From Cristatella mucedo (lineage: Eukaryota > Bryozoa > Phylactolaemata > Cristatellidae): 64,000 nucleotides of DNA. Numbering within the stretch: position 1 is the first letter of the stretch; each line of letters begins with the position of its first letter. The stretch lies in contig WPIO01000011.1 in assembly GCA_009760855.2 (NCBI GenBank), positions 7,900,001-7,964,000 on the forward strand. The letters run 5' to 3'. The position numbers and the translations under genes were made by a program. Of this stretch, positions 22,915 through 34,900 are shown in pieces. The notes under the pieces are model-generated. The model had not been told where the DNA came from, ran no database searches, and was given only the letters and a program-made list of their open reading frames with translations.

Positions 22915-25900
22915 CTGAAAGTCCACAACCGTGGAAGAGTAAGCTTGCCAACTAATACGTGCTCGATACTGGTTTCACATGTTTCACATGTTCACTGGTT
23001 TCACATGGCCCGGGCCAGCTAGGCACACTTACCAAGGCTTCTTTCGCATCCACATGACGATGAGAGCAGCGGCGGCTGCAACCGAGCCTCCAATGGAGCC
23101 AAAAACGATTGCTGCAAACGAGACGTGTCACATTCAAAGCAAAGACATATTCTGCTAACATTGATAGGCGTCCTCAAGCTTCGCCGAGGCCATGAGCAAA
23201 GAGATGCAATGTGTCATCACTGTGCACAGCTAGAATGCAGCTGTCTGCCCATACGCTCTGTAAGAGTAGCGAACGAGCGGGCGATTCGATGATAGGTTAT
23301 TCTACATCCGGGACGGCATCAGTGCGCTCAGAACATATCAGCTGACGCCGGCCGCTCTGTCTGATACCAGGGTGATGCCTCGGTGGTTTAGCCCAGTAGT
23401 TAAGGTGTTTGCATAATGTAATAGTTGACCAAAGGCGTTTGCTCAAGCCCCGTGGCATATGTGAAACTCCTGAATAGAGATTAAGGTCTATTATGGCCCC
23501 AAATAAATAAATTACACATATATATCATATATATTCTTATATCTAGGGCAACGCACCCACGAGCGGATTTGTTCGACTAAACGCATCGGCAGGATTCCTC
23601 GATTTGCCCTCGTGAAAAACGCTTGTTAGAGAAGCCCTCAAAAATGTCCGCAGAGCTCTGACTCTGATAACAGTGCAGAAGCAGGCACAAAAACGGTTCA
23701 AATTGATAGAGAATGAAAGTCAATCTTTGCTGGGAGGACAACTAATACTCTTTATCCCGTTGCTCAACACGCAATTGCCTAGGCTCCTTTGATCTACTCG
23801 ACTTATTGTGGCCAGTTTGGACGAGTTATTACTGTCTCTTTGACAGGGACCGAGCTTCAATGAGCTGCCTAAAAGGTAGGAGCAGCTATTATGCGATGCA
23901 GTTGACGTCCGTAGGATTTTATCACATTGCAGATTGCACAGAAGAACTACTCACTCAATCTATTGAAGAGCATATTTAGTTATGTCCAGATATTTTAACT
24001 CCGAGGGTGCTTTATCAAGTGCGTTAGTATTATTATTACTATTAACTTAAACTTAGTTCGACAATGACAGACCGCGTTTAACGTTTCAGCTGAGAAAACC
24101 TGCCTATGGAGTCGGCTGAATTGTCGCTGCCACTGGCTAGGGCAGGCTGGAAAATTGTGGAATTTCTTCCATTCGACTCAGTCACAGGAGCGCTACTGAC
24201 GACTGATCTGCTTGCTACTGACGTTGTCGAGTCCATAATAGTGGTAACGACTACAATAACACAAATAATGATGTTAATACATTTTTTACATTTTTCTAGC
24301 GCGCTCAGAGAACTTAATCTTCTTCAAAACACTTTACGTATGCTGCAAAGGAAGTACAATGAGATGCCAGTCTGTAATTAGTGAGATTGAATGCAACTTC
24401 TTTGGCTATAGAATCGTTCCGATCCTGCTGAGTGGATCCTTACTTTGGGCAACAGTCGTAGTCGAAGCGGTCTCCGATAGTGACGACGTAACTGCATCTG
24501 AAAACGATTAGTGAAGGTGGTCGATGAACAGGGGTTAATTACAACGAATGCGAGCAAAATTAAATTTTAGAGAGTCACGACGGCTAAATATTCAAAACAA
24601 GCACCGTGTGACTCAACAGCAATCGATAACTAACTTTATCGTCCCTTCAGTTTTAGTAGATAATCAATGAATGGATACTTTTAAAAAGTTAGCATCCATT
24701 GATAAGTAAATAACCTTATAAAAAGCTTCTGATTTTCCCCCCAAGTTTCTTTAGTCGTCAAAAAACAGCAATAGAGTTTGAATGCAAATAAGCAAAATAC
24801 TAATAATTGAGAAACAAATTGAAAATTTTTAAAGTTTTCGAATTACAAAATCTGTGAAATTAGACAGTTTTTGCGGGTTCTTAGATAGCACAGCGATGGG
24901 CCTCAGAGCCCGGCCTGTACGAACAGCCGACAATGAATTTCCGCGATAATTGCGATGAAAACTATGGGCGAAGGTCTGAGTAATTCATATGTCCAGACGG
25001 CCATAATAAAACTAAGCATGGCTTCAAAGCATCTCTGAACTCCCAATTATTCAGACATGCGGGTTACGAGCACTTCTCTTGGATGGTGGCAGGTTTTAGT
25101 TCTTTATAAATATATAGGCGAAAATACCTAAAGCTGGTTCGAGATGAGTAAACACAGCTGAGGAGAAAAATTCTATAAGCCATTGCATGAAAATCTCTGC
25201 AACTTGTGACGGCCACACCGGCACAGTCCTTGCATCGTATAGTGTGTATTCAGTTAGTCAGTCTGTGTGGTCTGATTGCCAACATTAAACAGACTTTTAG
25301 CTAAGAGTACACAAAGGTTCAGAATTTTGGAACACAATTATAAAGAAAACTACGATAATAAGTAAATTAGAGTAGCTATTCAGTTCTTCCGTAATCATGT
25401 CTAATCTCACCATCACTGTTAAGAAGGTGAAATCGTTAAAGTCTGAAATAAGTGGATGAATTCAGAACAATAATCTGAACCGGCAACATTCATGTCATGG
25501 GCGTTAAGAGCATGGATTATCCCATGGATCTGTGCTTAATCCATTTCTTTTCACAATTTACACTCTTCCACTTGCCAAAGTAATTGCCTAGCTCAATCTT
25601 GGCTTTCATATTTATTTCTATGACAGACAGTTAAACCCATGCTTTGATTCCTCCCAGCATTCCAACATCTGAAATTATCTTAACACCATTGCTGTATGTA
25701 TCGCTGTCACCCGCAATTTGATGGCAGCATAATTTAGTAATTCTAATGAAAATAAATCTAACTCTAGTTACGGGGAAACAAAATGTGACTTTAATTGTAA
25801 TAATCTTCTTAAAAAAGGCTTTGCCAGCATGTATCCAATAGCAAGATTACCCAATCTTAGTGTCCTCTACCAAAGTGACCTTTTACTAGAGATCAAATCA

Positions 25901-28900
25901 GCTCTACAGTCAAGTCTGCCGAATTTCAGCTGGTAAAATTGCAAAATACTGATCCTCATTAGAACCTGATACCAAATCCGTGTAGTTCAAGGCATTTACA
26001 CGTGCCGTTCCGTGTACTATAACTCACTGCTCACGGGTAATTATTCCTGTGATGTGTAGCGCTTACAGTTTTTTATAATAATACAAGATTTCCATAGCAT
26101 CTTCACAGAACTGAATCTCTTTCTAAGCCATTTATAGATGCTGTATAGAAAGCGTTATCTAATGTTTGGTAGTAACACCCACAAGCAGCAGGCATAGTGT
26201 CAGCAGGCTCATGCAGACGAGTCACGAATCTCAAAAAACAAATCGCAAAGACCCAGCAAATGCTGTAACAAATTGATCTGTGCGCTTAAAGCTTCTTTAA
26301 AGAAATGTTTTATGCCTGGGAAACTTACGACGTGCGTCGGTTGTGATTCCCAGGCTTTGCGAGCATAGGAACTAAAGGCACGGTCTCCAACGGTTTTTAA
26401 TTTCGTACATGGTATAGCTAAACAAGTAGTTCTCAACCTTCCTAATGCTGCGACTCTTTAATACATTTCCTCATATTATGCCCATCGCCAACCATACAAT
26501 TATTATCTGTAAAATGTGGGAATTCGTATATTCCGATGGTCGTATTCGATCCCCGTTAAAGGGTCGCTCGACCACCAAAGGGGTCGCGATCCAGAGGTTG
26601 AAAACCGCTGGATAAACAATTCGAGTCAGAACAGCTGGTTGTACGAGTCTTCGCCTGGTGGGGGAATATTTCTGATGGGTAGGCTGGAGCCTGAGAATGA
26701 AGGGACGTGAAAGTAAGTGACCGAACCTTTAATTCTATGCGCTGCTTGATTGGGAGCCAGTGCATTTCAATGAGGAGATGTGTGGTGTGGCAATTGTTAG
26801 GCTCACGACAGATGAGCCTAGCGGCAGAGCTTTGCACCAACTGTAAGCGGGAAAATTAAGAAAATAAATTCTGCTACTAAGGTTTTTTCTTGCCGTGAAT
26901 AGCCAAATTACCCAACTTCTAACCAACCTGCACTGGTTCCCAATAAAGCAGTGCATAAACTTCATGTTCGTGTAACTCAAAATTTTTTTTCATAACACAA
27001 TAGCCCGGAAAATTACGTGAGAATCAGGTACGTTCTTTGCTTCTTTTGAGATGATGTCACCTCAGGTTGTGCTGTGTCTTCACAAAGTTCTTCCAGAGCG
27101 CCTCTCATCTCGCCTGGGCATCACGGGCACTGCTCTGCAGTGGTTCAGGTCCGATCTCAGTGGAAGACTCCAGAGTATTGACGTGAATGGATAAAGATCA
27201 TCTGAAGTAACTCTGAAATATGGAGTACCTCAGGGCTCCGTGATAGGTCCGGTTCTGTTCACGGTTTACACTCTCCCTCTTGCTGATGCGATTGCCAAGC
27301 ACAATCTAGGCTTTTACTTCTATGCGGATGACACTCAGCTGTACCTTTGCTTTGATCCCTCCCAGCCTTCGAGCACCTCAAATTCTCTCAACTCACTAGC
27401 TGCATGAATTGATGACATCCGCACATGGTGGCAGCAAATTTTCTAAAACTAAACGATGATAAAACTAACTTACTTGTTATGGGCAAACCCAGTGTGATTC
27501 AGAGATTGGAAAAGCTGACTCTCAAAATTGGCTCTGCCAGCATATCTCCAGTTGAATCAGCTCGAAATCTAGGTGTCATATTCCAAAGCGACCTCTCGTT
27601 AGACGACCATATCAGCTCCACAGTCAAATCAGCCTATTTTAAACTTCATAACATTGCTAAAATTCGGGCTTGTTTAGATAAAGATACCACGTCCAAGTTG
27701 GTCCATGCATTCGTGACATCCCGTCTCGACTTCTGCAACTCACTGCTTGCTGGCCTACCAGCATGTGCGATCAGGCGATTGCAGCTGGTGCTAAACTCTG
27801 CAGCTGGAATTGTCTGTCGTGAGCGTCGCATTTGCCACATTACTCCACTTCTCGCCGACCTGCACTGGCTACCAGTCAAACAACGGATTGACTTCAAGGT
27901 TTTGTCCCTCACTTTTAGGTCCCTTCATTCTATGGCTCCAGCCTATCTGTCAGATATACTACCCCATCAGGCCAAGCATCGTACCACCCGCTTTTCGGAA
28001 TCCAACAGTCTAGAAATACCTCATGCAAACCTTAAATCCTTTGGAGACCATGCATTTAGTTCATATGCTCCCAAAGCCTGGAAATCCCTCCCGACCTGCG
28101 TCAGAACATCCCCTGACCTGACCACATTTTAAAGGAACCTAAAAACACACCTATTTATGACAGCATTTAGAGGGTCCCTGTGATTCGTCCTTGTTGTGCT
28201 TATGCGTGCTGACACTGTGCATGCTGCTGCCATTAACGACATTTGCATGCTGACCCTGTGCATGTCACCCCTAACCATATTATTCACTTTGTTTGTTTTT
28301 AAAGCATGATTTTACTTACCATGCAATTGCATTTCACTTTGCGGCAAATGTAAAGCGCCTGGAGAGAGATTAAGTTCTCTGAGGGCGCTTTATCAAGTGA
28401 ATTATTATTATTATTATTATTATTATCATTCGGTCCTGAGTCAGTTCTAGGCTCTGGGAGCGTACGAACTAAAGTCACTGTCTTGTTGATTCCAAGTCCC
28501 TTAGAGGTGTAGCTAAACGATCGAAGCCAGAGTGGCCTGTAAGTACGACACCTTGCCTGATCGGACAGTTTATTGTATAGGTAGGCTTAATCGAAATATT
28601 GAAGGGACCTCAATGTAAGTGCCAGAGCCTTGAAGTCGATAGGCTACTTGATTGAGAGCCCGTGCAGTTCGGCAAAAGGTGTTTTGATGTTAAAACTTCG
28701 AAGCTCCCGACAGACCAGCCCGGCTGCAGAGTTTTGCACCGGTTGTGTGAGCCTGTTATATAGGCCAGTAGACCTGCAAGCATTTAATGGCTGAACTGTA
28801 GAGGGGATGTCAGAAATGCATTGACCAACTTGGATGCGGCATCCCGTCTAAGCAGGTCCGAATCTTTGCAATATCAAGTAGCTAAAGTATGTAGATTTGA

Positions 28901-31900
28901 CTGTGGAGCTTATGTGGTCGCCTAACCAAAGTTCAATTTGAAATAGGACACTTGGATTTCATCAAGATGCAATGAGACATATGCTGCTAGAGGTGATTTT
29001 GACCTTAAAAAATTCTAATTCCGGAGTAGCACTCGGCTTTCTCTCACAACAGATAAGTTAGTTTATTTTCATTTATCCTGGAAACGTTAGCTGCAGACGA
29101 AGTGCTAATGTCAGCATTACGTGTAGCAATTGAATTGAGAACGTCTGGAGAATTTCAGGGCTGAGCGTCATCAAAGCATAGGTAAAGCTATGAGTCATCT
29201 GCATAGACATTATTGCCGATATTGAGCTCGGCTAGCATATCAGCAAGTGGGAGAGTATACAACGCGAATAGAAGCAGACCAACCACATAGCCCTGAGGTA
29301 CCCCGTTCTTTGGAGGTTTTGTATAAGATCTTTGCTCGCTTACATCAAAACGATCAAATCCTTTGTTGGGGAAGCATCTAAACCGTTGCAGAGTGGTGCC
29401 AGTAATTACTAGGTGAGACGAGTGGCACTTGCGAAGGACTTGGGGATCAATATTGAAAAAGCTGCCAAAAAGTGAAGCCAAAAAAGCGGAAACACTTTAC
29501 AAATGTTTGCATTCCTTATAAGGTATTACGCAATCAAACCAGTGTCTACTCAGTGGAGTAATTAGCTCTAAAATCACCCTGTTGTCTTCTTGGTAGAATC
29601 GACGTTTCGATGTAAGAGTTTAGTTAGTATGCCAATATTCGTCTTAGCGTCTTCGATAAGAACGGCAATAATGAGACTGGCGATAGTTGTGTGGGTGCTC
29701 TTGGTCTAATGCCTCTTTCTTAGTTAAAGGCTTAGAAACAGCAGTTGAAATGTGTAGGGACAAGAGTTGAGGCCAAGAGCGTATTTATTTCGCTAGTCAT
29801 GTATGACGGCAGCAGGTCTATGGGTTGTAAGAGTAGAACATGTGATGTCATGCTACTGTTCGATAGTCCAATTCCTAGTTAGTCCCAGCAGTCAAAACCA
29901 AGACCCAGCGCCCTAAGCAATTGAGGGGAGATTCTTTAGAGCCACGGCTAAATGACTGGCATCAGAAGAGCGGAAGGTGCGATGTATGGCTTGAAAATGG
30001 GAATTAGTTCGCATAGGTCGGCTGGAGTAAGAGAATTATATTCCTATATTTGCCTGCGCTTATTCAGACTTCGCATTGTCAAGCTAACCTTACTCGCATT
30101 TTAATTGACATTTTGTGTGTTACCATTAATCATACTTTGCATATTGACCTGGTTTATGGTACCATTAGCCTCACGATCAGGTCAACTGTTCAAAATATTT
30201 TAAGTTTCTAGAGAGAGATAAGGTTTTCTCAAGATTTCTCATTACAACTTGAAGACACTTTAAAATAAGCTATCAACCCATCTACTGATTGCAGTGTTTT
30301 TGGATACTCGTGAATTCTTTTCTAAATGCTTATGGGTACCTTGTCTTTATTGTATCATCAAGAAATTGAATTGATATGATTCCTTCATGGTATTTTTCAA
30401 TTGGCTAGAGTAGGATTTTGTTCTCCAAGAGTGCTTTAGAGTTTGCTAGTTATCAATGTAATTAATTACGAGACACCTATTCAGAAACATACCTTGTTCG
30501 TAGTGGCATTACGTTAGCTGGTGCTGGAACCAGATCAGACAGTCGCTGAAGGGGGCTATGTCAGACACAAAGGTCAGGGTAGTGAATATTTCTACTAACC
30601 AAAGCGAGAAAGTCAGTCCTACCGTCTGTTGTGTGAGAAGACAACACACTTTTATCTTGTGGCAAGATGGCGTAGTGTTGTTTTTCGTGACGGAACTACT
30701 ATGACTGCCAAGTGAGTCTACAGGCAGTGAGCTGCTCATTAAGTAAGGTAAAGCTTCAGAACTGGTTTTTTACTTTTATCCTAAATGAAGAGTTTTTTGC
30801 GACAAAATGCGTATTATTTAAAAAAGGACATCGACATGGTTATTGTACCTTCAAATTTATAATCTCAGTAGACAGAACGAGTGTTAAATTTAAAACTAAA
30901 TGCTTTGTGCAGTATTGTGAAAGTGCAGCCGATGGTTATATGCTGAGAGACTGAGAACTAAGAATTGTTTGCATGGCGTGAGAATGATCCGGCAGTAGCC
31001 TCTGGGTCATATTGGCAGTGAGCTAGCAGCTGCCCAAACTCACCGATCCACGTGACCGATGTGATGTGTTAAGCTGAAGGCGTGCTATCTTTCAGTTAAA
31101 AGACTGAGAGCTAAAGAGCTAGTTAAAAGCAAGGAAATAGTTAGTGACAAAACCTTGAAGTCGATGCATTGCTTGACTAGGAGCCAATGCAGGTCGGCGA
31201 GAAGCGGTGAAGCTTGGCAACTGCAACGCTCACGACAGACTAGCCTAGTTGCAAAGTTTTGATCCAGCTGTAAGTGCCTGAGTTTGCAATTCAGTAAACC
31301 AGCAAGTAGTGAGTTACAGTAGTGACGACCAGAAGTCACAACAATATAGTGGTCCGTTGATAGTTATGATGTCTAACACAAAAACCGTGCGTTTTCAGCC
31401 AGTTCACCTGCTGCCTCTCGAGCTTAATATTCTTTGAAGTAATGCAGTTAACAATTAAAAAGTCAAGTTCAGTGATGTATATTTCTTTCACTATCTAACC
31501 GGTTGGCCATATCAGTTTTTATAGATGAGCAATAGAAGCCTACTTTTGAAAAGTATCTATCCCTTGATTAGTAAGACATGACTTTAACAAACGAGTCATT
31601 TTCTCAGCATCCTCTTAACAAGATGAATAGAGTTCAATTTCTCGTAACATTTTGGATAAGTATTGAAGCACTGGCGTGGTTTAAATCGTACTTGTCTGAT
31701 CGTGTTCAGTCCGTCTCATGTGGGGGTAAGGTCTCACATACAAAAAGAGTCATCTGTGGAGCCCCTCAAGGGTCTGTACTCGGTCTCTTGGTGTTCCCCA
31801 TTTATACACAACCTCTGGGAAAAGTGATTAAGGCCCATGGATTAGGATATCACTTTTATGCTGACGATAATCAGTTGTACCCGTCATTCAAACAGTCAGA

Positions 31901-34900
31901 ATAAGCTGCAGCCGCTATGAAACTGAATGCTTAATAATGCACTTGATAATAATAACAATCATGCACTTGATAAAGCGCCCTCAGAGAACTTAATCTCTCT
32001 CTGGGCGCTTTACATTTGCTGCAAAGGGAAAGGCAATTGAATGATAACTAAAATCACGCTCGAAAAACAAACAAAAAGAATAATATGGTTAAGGGTGACA
32101 TGCACAGGGTCAGCATGCAAATGTTGTTAGTGGCAGCATGCACAGTGTCACCACGCATAAGCACATGAAGGACGAATCGCAGGGACCCACTAAATGCTGT
32201 ACTAAATAGGTGTGTTTTTAGATTTCTTTTAAATGTGGTCAGGTCAGGGGATGTTCTGACGCAGGTCGGGAGGGAGTTCCAGGCTGTGGGAGTATACGAG
32301 CTAAATGCACGGTCTCCAAAGGATTTAAGGTTTGTACGAGGTATTTCTAGACTGTTGGCTTCCGAAAAGCGGGTGGTACGATGCTTGGCCTGATGGGGTA
32401 GTATATCTGAAAGATAGGCTGGAGCCATAGGATGAAGGGACCTAAAAGTGAGCGACAAAACCTTGAAGTCAATCCGTTGCTTGACTCGTAGCCAGTGCAG
32501 GTCGGCGAGAAGTGGAGTAATGATGCAACTGCGACGCTCACGACAGACAAGCCTAGCTGCAGAGTTTAGCACCAGCTGCAATCGCCTGATCGCACATGCT
32601 GGTAGGCCAGTAAGAAGTGAGTTGCAGAAGTCGAGACGGGATGTCACGAATGCATGCACCAACTTGGACGTGGTATCTTTATCTAAACAAGCCCGAGTTT
32701 TAGCAATGTTATGAAGCTGAAAATAGGCGGATTTCACTGTGGAGCTGATATGGTCGTCTAACGAGAGGTCGCTTTGGAATATGACACCTAGATTTCGAGC
32801 TGATTCAACTGGAGATATGCTTGCAGAGCCAATTTTGAGAGTCAGCCTTTCCAATCTCTGAATCACACTGGATTCGCCCATAACTAGTAAGTTAGTTTTA
32901 TCATCGTTAAGTTTTAGAAAATTTGCTGCCATCCATGTGCGGATGTCATCAATGCATGCAGCTAGTGAGTTGAGAGAATTTGAGGTGCTCGAAGGCTGAG
33001 AGGAATCAAAGCAAAGGTACAACTGAGTGTCATCCGCATAGAAGTAAAAGCCTCGATTGTGTTGTCAATCACCTCAGCAAGAGGCAGAGTATAAACTATT
33101 GTGCGACCGTTTCCACGTGCTCAAAATTTACGTGTCGTTTTTTGACAGCTGCCTCATTTTTAAAAGCTTCATTCAGAAGAATGCTTCTACAGCTAGCCAT
33201 TACGTCCGATCCCTATCCAAGGTCAGTAGCTGTCTCCCAAAGTGGCTCGTAAAAGATTTAACTAGCTCCTTAGTTATATCTCGACTTTCTTATTGTAATT
33301 CCCTTTTGGCTGGGCCACCAAAGAAAGCTATTAAGCCGCTGCAGCTGACTATGAATATTGCTACAAGGCTGGTCTTCAAGTCCAGGAGGTTTAAGCACGT
33401 TTTTCCTTTGCTTAAAGAACTAGGATGGATGCCGGTTGAGCAACGGGTACAGAGCAAAGTTCTTAGGCTGACCCACATGGCCGGCCACGGCTTGGCTCCT
33501 TCGTACCTAGCAGAACTACTGCAGCAGTTTCAGCCTGTTTGCGCCCTCAGGTCCTGTGTGGACAATACTTGAGCTGTTCAATTCCTCCGCTTAAAGACCG
33601 TCGGCGACAGAAGCTTTAGCTCTGCAGGTCCTAGAGTTTGGAACTCGCTTCCACAATTCTTACGCAAGGACAACTACTCTCCTACTGCCGACAATGGCTC
33701 ATCCTTTTCAGCGGTCCTGAGCTGCTACTTCCAAGCTACTCACTACCTCAACTGCTCTCCTGACTCTGCTATGCTTCCCACTTTCTCTTTGTTGCGTGAG
33801 ACGAAGTCTGTTGGCTGCCGAATGCGTACCGAAAGCCGCTTAGGGTGTTAGTGGGCTATATAAAACTTTCCTGAGTAATACCCACATGGTCTTTATGACT
33901 TTGTGGAGTTACAGATGGAGATACATTACAAAACATTACATTAAATTCACAATGTAGAAGTTCGTGAATGTAAAAACCAGCTACAAAAGTAGTTGGTTTC
34001 AGCCAGCTGTTAGATAGCCCAACGATGGGCCAGACTGAATCAGGGCCGCTCCGAGTGGTCTTTCTAGCGGCCTTGAAGAAGGCGACACTGACCTTATTGA
34101 TGTGGTCGTTAGTCACAAGAATCTTGTCAGCCTATTCATCGGAATCTTCAAAAGCGGCTGGCAACTCAATTTGCCTGCGAGCAGCCATAGTCTAGCTGGG
34201 TAATAATCCGATATTAGCCTATGCTCTGCATTTCAATAACCAGGCTAATTAATTTTAGGTAATGCGTTTGTCAACTTTTGAGATTCAACCTTGCATGCTT
34301 TATCTAGAGGCTCTGGAAGCGATCACATGCATGTATATCCCACTGCCCAAAGATGCAGCTGAGTCAGTGCATATGTTAATGATTAGAAACAGGTCTTTAG
34401 CAAGTGAACAAAGAGCTATCCGGGTTGCCACACGCACGAGTGTCTCCGGGGTCAATTCATTAAATGAAAGTGGAGACTAAAATTGTTCTGACAGCAGCGT
34501 TGATGGAGAAGTGCATGACAATACCTCACGAGTTTTTTGAGTGCTGGAATGTTATTATGCTGTGCAGCTGTAAGCTAAGTTTGCAGGCGGCACCAGATTA
34601 CTATGTGGGGTGTCGCTGGCTGCTGTCTTGCAGTTATAGACCAAGACAGACATGGAATGGAGCCACGTGCTCTGCTCTAACCTGCCAAGGACCAGTGCTT
34701 ATGTAGCAAGTAAGGACGAGTTACAATAATGACTTGAACTGAAACTGTCTGCAGCTACTAAACATACATACATGTTCATCGTGTGCATGTCACATCTTAC
34801 AATGGCATGTTTGACAATATTATATGTGTTACTACTAATCACTTGTTCTTGGTTTCTGTTCTCCTACTGTGACGTGCCTAGGAAAAGATTCAGTTCTCTA

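Noticed and set aside
22707-23022. Plus-strand frames over the 3' end of the MAM gene
   Set aside because: Pro/Ser-rich antisense translations of the cytoplasmic-tail region; splice sites and phase support the - strand instead.
32448-32714. Open frames antisense to the LINE A C-terminal region (also at 27646, 36363, 51687)
   Set aside because: The same 88-codon antisense frame appears in every young copy because the sense codons lack antisense stops; it is a shadow, not a conserved gene.
33856-34116. Protein-like frame [17 protein letters not shown]
   Set aside because: It is partly LINE B tail and there is no splice or domain support for the rest; left as unassigned sequence.
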